Below, one piece after another: positions 26,333 to 34,473 of a stretch of DNA of 64,000 nucleotides. This stretch comes from Haladaptatus sp. DYF46 (GTDB taxonomy: Archaea > Halobacteriota > Halobacteria > Halobacteriales > Haladaptataceae), in the NCBI RefSeq assembly GCF_021083305.1, contig NZ_JAJFAY010000006.1, positions 234,983-298,982 of the forward strand, given 5' to 3'. The first letter of the stretch is position 1. The number at the start of each line of letters is the position of its first letter. The notes beneath the pieces are model-generated. The model saw nothing but the letters and a program-made list of their open reading frames with translations. It did not search any database and was not told the DNA's origin. The position numbers were made by a program, and so were the translations under genes.

Positions 26333-27088
26333 ATGGCCGAAATCGGCATTCAGCTGTTCACGCTCAGGGACCTCCACGAACGACCGAGCGAACTCGTTCG
26401 GCGCGTCGGGGACACCGCATTCCGGGGGGTCGAACTGTACGACCCGCAGTTCGATACCCTCGCGGACGACGCGGAACAGTGTCGGAACGCCCTCGACGAG
26501 ACGGGAATCGAGGTCGTCGGCGGACACGTCCGTATCGAACGCCTCGAAACCGAGTTGGGGGAGACGCTGTCGACGTGTCGAACGCTCGATGTCGGCCGTC
26601 TCGTGATTCCGACCTACGAGCAAACCGCGTTCGCTTCGGAAGCAGGCATCGAGGAGGCCGCGACACGGCTGGCGACGCTCTCGGACGAACTGGCGACGGA
26701 GAACGTCGAACTGCTGTACCACAACCACACCTTCGAGTTCGATGCGGTGGACGGGCGACCGGCGATCGAGTCGTTCGCGGAAGAGGCGGGCGATTCGTTC
26801 CGGTTCGAACCGGATACCGGCCTCGCGTGCCACGCGGGCTACGATCCGCTCGCCCTGCTCCAACAGGTGGGGGAGCGTGCGCCGCTCGTCCATCTCACCG
26901 ATACGAGGTTGGACGGGGACGAGACGCTTCACGTGGACCCGGGTAGGGGTATCGTCGACCTCGAAGCGTGCATCGACATCGCGCGGCAGAACGGTGCCGA
27001 GTGGCTCATCTACGAAAACGGGAGGACCGAGACGCCCGTCGAATCGCTCGACTACAGTGCGAAGCGGTTCGCCGAGTTCGTCGAGTGA
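26333..27088 (+). CDS. Sugar phosphate isomerase/epimerase (xylose-isomerase-like TIM barrel)
   Basis: 251 residues. Barrel features are IGIQLFTLRDLHERPSEL, the metal-site glutamate in FRGVELYDPQF, LLYHNHTFEFD, RFEPDTGLA, and LVHLTDTRLDG with the last ligand in LIYENGRTETP. Members isomerise or epimerise keto sugars or inosose-type cyclitols in the cytoplasm. With several Gfo/Idh/MocA oxidoreductases in the island it may act on an oxidised sugar. The TATA position selects the ATG at 26333. Confidence 0.85.
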   Translation: MAEIGIQLFTLRDLHERPSELVRRVGDTAFRGVELYDPQFDTLADDAEQCRNALDETGIEVVGGHVRIERLETELGETLSTCRTLDVGRLVIPTYEQTAFASEAGIEEAATRLATLSDELATENVELLYHNHTFEFDAVDGRPAIESFAEEAGDSFRFEPDTGLACHAGYDPLALLQQVGERAPLVHLTDTRLDGDETLHVDPGRGIVDLEACIDIARQNGAEWLIYENGRTETPVESLDYSAKRFAEFVE

Positions 27089-27156
27089 TTCGGGTTGGGT
27101 ATCTCGGTGGGGGATGTCGGTGATCTGGAGAGGGTTTGTCAGCGGGATAGTATCGT

Positions 27157-28656
27157 TCAGCGATGGCGATGACGTCGGTGACGATTACGGCGGTTGCTGT
27201 GACGGCGATGGCGTTCAGTCGGCCGCGGACAGGCACCGTGCGTTCGGAGGTGCCGCGTCTCCACGTCGCTGTTTTCGGCGACGAGGGGTTCGCCGGTGAC
27301 GTTCACCGTCGTGTTGCGGACCCAACCGCTCGCGTCCTCGAACGTGATCCCGTCCCGGTCCTCGCCGGTCTGGTGAATACAGCAGTTCTTGAACGTGGCT
27401 TCGCGGTCGGCCACCTTCACCGTCGTGTTTCCGGGGGCGCTCCCCGTGACGGAGACGTTTTTGAACGCCAGCGGTTCACCCTCGGCGCGCGCCCAGATGC
27501 CCCAGAGGAAGACGGGTTCGCCGGCGTACTCGTCGCTGCTCGGCGCGTTCGCGTCGATCTTGATTCGGGTGTTCTTCACCGTCGACGACTCGCCCGCGTT
27601 GTCCTTTTCGTACCAGAGGATACCGCTCCCCTTCGGATGGTCGATGACGATGTCGCAGTTCTCGATACTCCCGTCGAAGTCGTACCAGAGCCAGACGGCG
27701 CGGGCGTTGACGATGCCGCCCGGGGCGAGGTCCGGATAGAGTGCCGGCGGCCCGCCGTCCGCGTCGTCGATGACGACCGTACAGTTCTTCGCGTAACTTC
27801 CCGGCGACCCGAGGCGTATCGAGGAGATGTTGTTGTTGTGGAAGTAGCAGTGTTCGACCTTGACCGCGCCGTGTTGGCCGCCGTGATCGTCGTTGGAGAC
27901 GCCCGACGCGTAGATGGCGTTGTCCGAGAACCGCTCGAACGAGCAGTGTCGGAACAGGAGTTCGCCCGCGTGCGCGTTCGGAACCCACGTTCCGCCCTGT
28001 CGAACCAGGTTCTTCACGCCGTCGGGACAGTGGACGTTTTCGACGAGGCCGCTACCGTCCGGATCGGTTACCGTGGTGTAAAAACAGTGATTCATTCCCG
28101 CACGAACGTCCCTGACGCCACGGAACAGCACGTCCCTGAGGAGTAACCCGTCGTCGCAGGTGAGGAGGAGGCTCGCTTTGGTCTCCGGTTTGCGATAGTC
28201 GAACACGAACCCGCGAACGGTGACGTCCGTCCCGGTGAGGATGAACGTGTGGCCGACGTATCCCTCGGTCGGGACGATGCTGACGTCCCCGTGGCCCACC
28301 AGCGATACCGAATCGAGGTCGCCGTAGGCGAGCGTCCCGTCGACCCGGTACGTTCCCGACGGGAAAATCACCCTGACGTTCGACGCACCGTCACCGAGCG
28401 CTGCGTCCATCGCGTCGTTTATCGGCTCCTCGCCGGTGGGGTCGGCACCGTAATCGGTGACGATGTTCACCACGTTGACGTCGCGTTCCCTCGCGCTCGC
28501 CCCTCCGCTTGCCAGCGCGAGGCCCGTCGTCGTCACACCTGCTGCCTGTAGGAACCTGCGACGTTCCATCAGCGTCCCGTCCCGCGTGGTCGTTCTCGAC
28601 GGTTCGTCCGAGCCGTCGGCTGTTTCTGTACTGTTGCTTGCTAACGTATGTCTCAT
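27157..28656 (-). CDS. Exported right-handed beta-helix (pectate-lyase-like) protein
   Basis: 499 residues. A Tat signal (MERRRFLQAAGVTTTGLALA) starts at residue 30; the first ATG at 28656 is kept because a TATA box (28687-28694) is 34 bases before it, though the ATG at 28569 would give a compact signal. The body has VTDYGADPTGEEPINDAM, typical of polysaccharide lyase/pectinesterase-like beta-helix proteins, and repeated Asn-rich turns (HCYFHNNNISSIRLGS). The last 25 residues are almost all Arg and His, unlike the rest, and may come from a frameshift. It is the only clear secreted carbohydrate-type protein here. The catalytic type cannot be assigned. Confidence 0.82.
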   Translation of the reverse strand: MRHTLASNSTETADGSDEPSRTTTRDGTLMERRRFLQAAGVTTTGLALASGGASARERDVNVVNIVTDYGADPTGEEPINDAMDAALGDGASNVRVIFPSGTYRVDGTLAYGDLDSVSLVGHGDVSIVPTEGYVGHTFILTGTDVTVRGFVFDYRKPETKASLLLTCDDGLLLRDVLFRGVRDVRAGMNHCFYTTVTDPDGSGLVENVHCPDGVKNLVRQGGTWVPNAHAGELLFRHCSFERFSDNAIYASGVSNDDHGGQHGAVKVEHCYFHNNNISSIRLGSPGSYAKNCTVVIDDADGGPPALYPDLAPGGIVNARAVWLWYDFDGSIENCDIVIDHPKGSGILWYEKDNAGESSTVKNTRIKIDANAPSSDEYAGEPVFLWGIWARAEGEPLAFKNVSVTGSAPGNTTVKVADREATFKNCCIHQTGEDRDGITFEDASGWVRNTTVNVTGEPLVAENSDVETRHLRTHGACPRPTERHRRHSNRRNRHRRHRHR

Positions 28657-28976
28657 TGACGTACGTATTTTCGAACTAACGCACAGTATTTAACTCTTTC
28701 TTGCAATCGTTTTAGGATAGAGCTGCAACATTTTTTAATTTGAGATTCGAAACCATCCTCAGTCGTAATCGGTCGTGTCGCAGGGAGTGGGGGTGTCTCC
28801 CGACAGCAGTTACAGTGGCCATCTCGAAGGATGTCGGGAGAACGAGGGATGTGAAAGGGAGCACAAATTCCGAATCCGGCGATCCCACTCCTTGCCTCAA
28901 CGCGTGACAAAACTCGAAACGAGCGGCTATCGACTCCCGCTTTCGGGAGGATATCCGTCGTCTACGTTTCGGGAAA
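28657..28976. other. Intergenic region with promoter and possible terminator
   Basis: 320 bases. The minus-strand TATA box GTTAAATA (28687-28694) serves the beta-helix gene. CTCCCG-CTTT-CGGGAG at 28934-28949 forms a 6-bp hairpin 28 bases beyond the stop of the binding-protein gene and may act in its termination. I see no gene. Confidence 0.45.
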
Positions 28977-30869
28977 TTACTCGCGCACGCCTTTGATGAT
29001 GCCGCGACGGAGCATCTTGTAGTAGCCGCCGAACTTCTGGTAGTACGCGGACTCGCTCTTCTCGGGCATCTTGAAGTGATTCGTGTCGGCCCAGAACGAC
29101 AGCGTGTACGGGTACGTGTCGATGAGCGGGAGGTCGTAGTTGAAGTACCACGACAGCGTCTTCACGATTTCCTCCGTCCGGTCCTCCGATTGGGCCGTTT
29201 TCAACTCGTTGATGATCTCGTAGAGGTTGACCTCTTCACCACTCCCGCTGACCGTCGTCGCCCCCACCGAGTTGGGGACCGTGGCGATGATGGGCCGACC
29301 GTTGAGCTGTGAGTTCGTCTCCCCGTCGTCCAACCAGCCTTTTATCTGCCCACCGGTGCCGATGCGCATCTTGTAGTGGTTGTCGTAGTTGAAGAAGTTG
29401 AGCGGTTCGTTCGACTCCCATCCGTGACCGAACGTGGTCACGTCCCACTTGTCCACGTTGAGGAAGTCCTTGTTCCACGTGACAGTGTCCATCGTCTGCA
29501 TCTCCATGTCGAAGCCGAACCCGTTCAACTGTTGCTGGATTTCCTTTCCGAACGCCGCGAACGCCGAGGCGGTTTGCGTGGTGTACGTGAACTTCACCGT
29601 GTCGCCGTCCTCGTCCTTCCACTTTCCGCCCTCTTTCTTGTAGCCTTCTTCCCGCATGAACTTCGCCGCTTGGTCCGTGTCGGCTTTCATCGAGTACGGG
29701 ATGAGTGAATCGACGTAATCGTTGCCGAGCCACTTGTTCTCCAGACCTTGCGGGAGACCGGACTGGTGTTTCTTGACGAACTTCGCGTCGAGGTGACGCT
29801 TGCCCATCGCGGGGAAGTCGAGCGCCGCGGTGATGGCGCGGCGGACGCCGCGACGGCCGACGTGCTTGTTTTTGTAGTTGAAGACCATGGTTCGCGACTG
29901 AATCGCCCGCGAGTTGATGACGGTCTTCAGGTGTTCGGGGGCGACGCCCTTCAGGTCCGGCGGGAAGATGCCGGGGCCGAAGTCGATTTTGTCGTTCTTG
30001 AGCAACTGATTGGTCGAACCGCCCTTCGAGACGATGAAGTTGAGTTCGTCGAACTCGACGTCTTTGGCGTGCGGGTGTTTGTCGAACTTCTCGAAGACGT
30101 ACTCCTGTTCGTTCCAGTCCTTCAGCTTCCACACGGAGTTCGAGAGCCCCTTCTCGGCGAACTCTTTGATACCGATTTTGGACTCGATGAGTTCGCTGGT
30201 GACGCTCTTTCGTTTGTCGTCGCTGGATGCATCCTGAAACTTTTCGAGCCACTCCCGGTTCTGGTCGCGTCGCGTCCAGAGTCGCCCCTCCTCGACGTTG
30301 ACGAGGACCGGATTGAGCGCCTTCTTCCGCTTCGACACCATCGTGAAGTCGTCTTCGAGTACGTGTTTCTCGATGTCGCTCGCCCCGGGGTCCATGAGGC
30401 GGGCGATCTCCTGCTGGTTGTAGTAGTCCTCCGCCGTGACCTGCGTGCCGTCCTGCCAGTAGAAGTCCTCCTTGAACTTGTACGTCATCTCCAAGGAGTT
30501 CGGGTCGTAACTGAAATCCTCGAGCAACCAGTTGTAGGTCTCGTTGGTGTAGTAGTTCGACTGCAGGTAGTCCCACTGCCAGTTCGAGAACTCGATGTTC
30601 TGTGCGTAGCGGTTGAAGTTGATTTCGTCGGGGAGTTTAGTGACGGTGTGCGTCGGCGACGCGTCCACCAACGCACCCGAACCCGACGTCGTACCGTTCG
30701 TCGTCTCCCCGTTCGTTTCGCTCGTACTGGTGGCGTCGTTCGTCGACGTACCTTTCGAGTCGTTGCCCGAGCATCCGGCGAGGCCGACCGCGATACCGGA
30801 GCTAGCTGCTAAGATTTGTCGTCGGGAGAGAGACAGACTCTTCCCCGAACCATCGGGTTTGTTTGACAT
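28977..30869 (-). CDS. ABC transporter substrate-binding lipoprotein, dipeptide/oligopeptide type
   Basis: 630 residues, SBP family 5. A Tat lipoprotein signal is evident: SLSRRQILAASSG followed by lipobox GLAGCSG near residue 34, then a Thr/Ser/Asn-rich linker. The rest is a two-lobed binding domain with EDFYWQDGTQVTAEDYYNQ typical of DppA/OppA. It would hold the substrate outside the membrane for the permeases at 32.3-34.4 kb. Family members bind peptides but also oligosaccharides and glycosides, so the substrate is open. A TATA box (30894-30901) is about 28 bases before the start. Confidence 0.9.
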   Translation of the reverse strand: MSNKPDGSGKSLSLSRRQILAASSGIAVGLAGCSGNDSKGTSTNDATSTSETNGETTNGTTSGSGALVDASPTHTVTKLPDEINFNRYAQNIEFSNWQWDYLQSNYYTNETYNWLLEDFSYDPNSLEMTYKFKEDFYWQDGTQVTAEDYYNQQEIARLMDPGASDIEKHVLEDDFTMVSKRKKALNPVLVNVEEGRLWTRRDQNREWLEKFQDASSDDKRKSVTSELIESKIGIKEFAEKGLSNSVWKLKDWNEQEYVFEKFDKHPHAKDVEFDELNFIVSKGGSTNQLLKNDKIDFGPGIFPPDLKGVAPEHLKTVINSRAIQSRTMVFNYKNKHVGRRGVRRAITAALDFPAMGKRHLDAKFVKKHQSGLPQGLENKWLGNDYVDSLIPYSMKADTDQAAKFMREEGYKKEGGKWKDEDGDTVKFTYTTQTASAFAAFGKEIQQQLNGFGFDMEMQTMDTVTWNKDFLNVDKWDVTTFGHGWESNEPLNFFNYDNHYKMRIGTGGQIKGWLDDGETNSQLNGRPIIATVPNSVGATTVSGSGEEVNLYEIINELKTAQSEDRTEEIVKTLSWYFNYDLPLIDTYPYTLSFWADTNHFKMPEKSESAYYQKFGGYYKMLRRGIIKGVRE

Positions 30870-30893
30870 CCTCAGTCATGGATAATGTTCCTC

Positions 30894-30901
30894 ATTAATA
30901 A
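30894..30901 (-). promoter_or_regulatory. TATA box for the ABC binding-protein gene
   Basis: Minus-strand TTATTAAT, about 28 bases before the ATG at 30869. The gene is thus transcribed separately from the permeases. Confidence 0.55.
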
Positions 30902-30984
30902 GATTTTCCCAATCCATCCACCATGTCTCACCGAGATCCCGATCGAGAATTGTAATTTCCGGAACGTATGTATCAACGGTTCGA

Positions 30985-31188
30985 TCACTGAAAATCGAGT
31001 GCGGAGCGATCCTCGTACAGTTGGGCGAGCCAAAACCCGGCGAAGACGAGGATGCTCGCCCCGATGGCCGTGGCACCCCAAATCCCGAACATACCCGCGA
31101 GGATACCGTTGTGGAATAGTTGCTCTACTGCCACGCCGATGAGCAGCAAGAAGACGCCGAACGCCGATACGATGACCAAGTTGTTCAT
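30985..31188 (-). CDS. Small two-helix membrane protein
   Basis: 67 residues with two hydrophobic segments (LVIVSAFGVFLLLIGVAVEQ and AIGASILVFAGFWLAQLY). A TATA box (31217-31222) 31 bases upstream selects the ATG giving MNNLVIVS. Many haloarchaea have such short membrane proteins of no known role. It lies upstream of the binding-protein gene but with a separate promoter. Confidence 0.65.
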   Translation of the reverse strand: MNNLVIVSAFGVFLLLIGVAVEQLFHNGILAGMFGIWGATAIGASILVFAGFWLAQLYEDRSALDFQ

Positions 31189-31216
31189 ACTACACCGAAC
31201 CAACCGAGTTGGTACC

Positions 31217-31341
31217 TATAAACGTTTCTCACCCCGTAGAAACACTTCCACCGAGCGTGCACCTCCCGTGAGGACTGCAAGACGGTGTGCGATTCGGTCG
31301 ATCGCGGTTCGCTCGGCATCCAGCGGAACACAAGGTTAATG
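31217..31341. promoter_or_regulatory. Divergent promoters for small membrane protein and halocyanin-like gene
   Basis: Minus-strand TTTATA at 31217-31222 serves the start at 31188. Plus-strand GTTAAT at 31335-31340 is centred 27 bases before the ATG at 31365. Confidence 0.5.
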
Positions 31342-31364
31342 TGCTATCATACCACGATACCCGT

Positions 31365-31802
31365 ATGAATCGACGGAGATTACTCGCTGCGACAGCGCTC
31401 GCGTTTCCGCTCTCCGGCTGTGTCGGTCGGAGTCTCGACGAGGTCGGAACGACGACGGAGACGGTAGACGAGGACGTACCACAGAAGAAGGGCGGCGAGG
31501 AGACGGTCGAAATTCAAGCCGAAGCGTTCTCCCCCGGAAAGATCGAAGTGAACGTCGAAGGGACCGTCCACTGGGAGAACACGAGCGACTCCGCACATCA
31601 AATCGAGAGCACCACGTACACCGAAGACGCGGAGAACTGGTCGTTTAGCGAGGAGGTACCGAGCGGCGAAACCGTCTCGAAGACGTTCGAGAAGCGAGGC
31701 GTGTACCAGTACTACGACCTCAACGCGGGCCAGTACGCAATGTGTGGCGTGATTCTGGTCGGTGGCGCGAAGTCCGACTGGGAATCCCCCTGCATGGGAT
31801 AG
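31365..31802 (+). CDS. Halocyanin-like exported lipoprotein with lost copper ligands
   Basis: 145 residues. MNRRRLLAATALAFPLSGCVG is a Tat signal ending in a lipobox. The body is a plastocyanin/azurin-type beta sandwich with the first His ligand kept in SDSAHQIES. In the C-terminal loop haloarchaeal relatives read YYCSIHG and then MCGVVLVG; this protein reads YYDLNAGQYAMCGVILVG, so Cys is Asp and the second His is Ala, while the Met region is intact. A standard type 1 copper site is therefore unlikely. It may have kept the fold for another binding role. Confidence 0.78.
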   Translation: MNRRRLLAATALAFPLSGCVGRSLDEVGTTTETVDEDVPQKKGGEETVEIQAEAFSPGKIEVNVEGTVHWENTSDSAHQIESTTYTEDAENWSFSEEVPSGETVSKTFEKRGVYQYYDLNAGQYAMCGVILVGGAKSDWESPCMG

Positions 31803-31881
31803 CCGTAATCTGCACCCCGTTTCGAACTCGTTTTCGCTTTTCATACGGCCGTAGTGCGACAGCCACCGGAAGGAGTCGCTC

Positions 31882-32139
31882 CTACATCCGTTTGCAGAGG
31901 AGCGCCATGCCGCCGAACAGCGTCGAAAAGACGAGTAGCGCCGCGATGTTCAACAGCGTGACGGCGTAGGCGGCCGTTCCCGGTCGGACGACTACCAGGG
32001 AGACGGCCGAGAGGGCGAGAAAGACGAGACAGATTCCGAACAGCATGATGAACTGCGGCCGGTACTCACAGAGGTGAAAGAGAAAGCTGTCGTCCTCCTC
32101 GATGTCGAAGAACTCCTCGGAACTATCGTCCGTCGTCAC
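31882..32139 (-). CDS. Small two-helix membrane protein
   Basis: 85 residues: an acidic N-terminal tail (DDSSEEFFDIEEDDSF) followed by two hydrophobic segments (QFIMLFGICLVFLALSAVSL and YAVTLLNIAALLVFSTLFGG). No recognisable family. It is downstream of the permease pair on the same strand with a 153-base gap and no clear promoter, so it may be carried on the permease message. Confidence 0.6.
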   Translation of the reverse strand: MTTDDSSEEFFDIEEDDSFLFHLCEYRPQFIMLFGICLVFLALSAVSLVVVRPGTAAYAVTLLNIAALLVFSTLFGGMALLCKRM

Positions 32140-32292
32140 GTCCGTCGCCTCCCGAGGGCCGCGCGCCGTGGCGAACGAGGGGGAAGAGTGACGGTTCGAG
32201 GGATGACTACGGCGACCATACCAACGGGTACCCGGCCACGTACCGAAAATCCGTCGGTTTGGTGGGAGTGAGTCAGTTCGAGAGGGGAAACG

Positions 32293-33327
32293 TCAGGGCG
32301 AGATGTGACTCGGTTCGTCCCCGTCGTCGTCCGACGATTTGGACGAGTGACGCGCCCGGAGGCGCGGGTTGAACACCCGGTCCATCCCCTGCGAGAACAG
32401 GATGAGCCCTATCGAGAGTGCCAAGAGCGTGAGCATCGGGAACCACAACCAGTGACCGCGGAGGTGCCAGTTGGTCACCGCAAAGTTATCGTACGCCATC
32501 TTCATCATGACTCCCCAATTAACCGTCGTGAACGGGAGCACGCCGATGTAGTACAATCCGACGGATTCGAAGATGACGCCGCGGGCCGCGTTCGCGCTGT
32601 TGATGGTGATGTACGGCATCAGTTGGGGGACGATGTCGCCCCGAAGGATTTCCTTCGAGGAGAATCCCATCGTCCGGGACGCCTCGACGTAGGACTCCTC
32701 GCGGATGGTCAGCACTTGGGAACGAAGTTTCCGCGCGAGTCCCGGCCAGTTGTCGATGGCGAGAATGAATCCGACCACGAACGGGTTTTTCGGCTGGTAG
32801 ATGGCCGCGAGGAGGATTATCAGCGGAAGTCCCGGCATCGTCAGCACGATGTCGGTGAACGTCATCAGAACGGTATCGACCTTCCCACCCTTGTAGCCCG
32901 CCGTGGTACCGATGAGGACGCCGATTCCGGTGGCAACCACCGCACCACTTAACGCCATCTTCAACATGGCAGGCGTCGCGTAAACGATCTGAGCGGCGAT
33001 GGATTGGCCGTTCTTGTCCGTGCCGAGTATGAACTCCGTACTCTGGAACGGCCCGATGTCGCTGGGATACATGCCGATCAGGGGTTTGGTCACGAAATGC
33101 GGGCCGACGGTTCCCATCAGAATGATAGCCGTGATTATCGACAGTCCGATAACCGTTCGAACGTCGCTGAGGACGATCTTCCCGGTGACGACGACGTAGT
33201 CGTAGAACATGCGAGAGGCGCGTTCCTTGACCGTCGGCGGTTCCGTTTTCTTCTCGGCCATCAGTTCGAATATCGGGTTGTCGCTCGCCTCGCCGCCGTC
33301 GCATCGAATCTCCGGTTTGTCGGTCAT
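32293..33327 (-). CDS. ABC transporter permease, DppC type
   Basis: 344 residues. After a charged 50-residue N-terminus come about six membrane segments. The ABC-permease EAA loop is EASRTMGFSSKEILRGDIVP near residue 225. It would form the translocation channel with the DppB-type permease encoded 3 bases upstream. The C-terminus is a hydrophilic Ser/Asp tail. Confidence 0.88.
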   Translation of the reverse strand: MTDKPEIRCDGGEASDNPIFELMAEKKTEPPTVKERASRMFYDYVVVTGKIVLSDVRTVIGLSIITAIILMGTVGPHFVTKPLIGMYPSDIGPFQSTEFILGTDKNGQSIAAQIVYATPAMLKMALSGAVVATGIGVLIGTTAGYKGGKVDTVLMTFTDIVLTMPGLPLIILLAAIYQPKNPFVVGFILAIDNWPGLARKLRSQVLTIREESYVEASRTMGFSSKEILRGDIVPQLMPYITINSANAARGVIFESVGLYYIGVLPFTTVNWGVMMKMAYDNFAVTNWHLRGHWLWFPMLTLLALSIGLILFSQGMDRVFNPRLRARHSSKSSDDDGDEPSHISP

Positions 33328-33330
33328 CGT

Positions 33331-34356
33331 TTAGTAACTCTCCTTTCCTTTCTCGTTCACACGGGGGTCAACCAATCCGTAGGTGAAGTCGGCCACGAGA
33401 ATCCCGATGATGGTAATGACGGTGAAGAAGATGAACGCGCCCATCATCAGCGGGTAGTCCCGTTTCATCACCGCGTCGAACGTGTACCAACCGACGCCGG
33501 GGTATCGGAAGATGGTCTCCATGATGATGGAACTCCCGAAGATGCTCGCGATACTCATCATGAACCCGGTGTACATGGGCAAGAGCGCGTTCCGACCGAC
33601 GTAGCGCGTCGCGATTCGGTTGCTACTGATGCCGCGGAGTCGCGCGACGCGGACGAAGTCCTCGCCGATAATGCGGATGCTGTTCCCGCGCATGCCGAGC
33701 GCGCCGCCCCCGAACCCGAGGATGAACCCCGTAAGTATCGGAAGCGCGCCGTGATGGACGACGCCGAGCATGAACGGGACGTTCATCCCGGGCGTCGTCG
33801 CCGGGTTCATCCGCCCGCCGGTCGGGAACCACCCGAGGTCGTACGCCAAGAACGACAGCATGAGGATGGCACCGACGTAGTACGGAATCGAGTGCATGAC
33901 GATGATGACGGTGGTCATCGCCTTGTCGAAGCGCCCGCCCTCCTTGTACGCCATCAGCGCGCCGATGATGATGGTCATCGTGATACCCGACAACAACCCG
34001 TAAACGCTGACGAACACGGACCACGGCATCGCCCGAAAGAGGATGTCGAAGACGGGTTCGTTGAGGAAGATCGAACGTCCGAAGTCGAAGTGGAAGAGTA
34101 TCGATTTCAGATATTGAACGTACGCCACGTAAATCGGGACGTCCGGTTCGACGTTCGTGTATATCTGGACGAGTCGATTCACTTCTTCGATACTGCGGGA
34201 GGATTTCTGGAGTCCGAGACCCCCTGCCGACATGAGTTGTGCCCGCATCACGTCCATCGGTCCTCCGGGGAGGACCCGGTACATCACGAACGTGACGGTT
34301 ATCACGGTGATGAGGGTGAGAATCGCTTGTCCGATACGACGAGCGTAATAGTTCAT
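33331..34356 (-). CDS. ABC transporter permease, DppB type
   Basis: 341 residues with six membrane segments. DppB features are the N-terminal RIGQAILTLITVITVTFVMY followed by RVLPGGPMD, and the EAA loop VRVARLRGISSNRIATRYV. It pairs with the DppC-type gene 3 bases downstream. The matching ATPases are not adjacent; they lie 21 kb away at 55.3-57.5 kb. A TATA box at 34385-34392 precedes the operon. Confidence 0.9.
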   Translation of the reverse strand: MNYYARRIGQAILTLITVITVTFVMYRVLPGGPMDVMRAQLMSAGGLGLQKSSRSIEEVNRLVQIYTNVEPDVPIYVAYVQYLKSILFHFDFGRSIFLNEPVFDILFRAMPWSVFVSVYGLLSGITMTIIIGALMAYKEGGRFDKAMTTVIIVMHSIPYYVGAILMLSFLAYDLGWFPTGGRMNPATTPGMNVPFMLGVVHHGALPILTGFILGFGGGALGMRGNSIRIIGEDFVRVARLRGISSNRIATRYVGRNALLPMYTGFMMSIASIFGSSIIMETIFRYPGVGWYTFDAVMKRDYPLMMGAFIFFTVITIIGILVADFTYGLVDPRVNEKGKESY

Positions 34357-34384
34357 GAATCCGGTGAGAGATACTCACAAACAC

Positions 34385-34392
34385 ATTAATAT
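34385..34392 (-). promoter_or_regulatory. TATA box for the permease operon
   Basis: Minus-strand ATATTAAT about 32 bases before the DppB start, implying a leader of only a few bases. Confidence 0.5.
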
Positions 34393-34473
34393 GTTTTTTG
34401 TACACTTATCCGACATAAATAGTCAAACGAACCCACCGATGTGTAACCCGTGGTTTCAGCGGGGCGAACCGAC

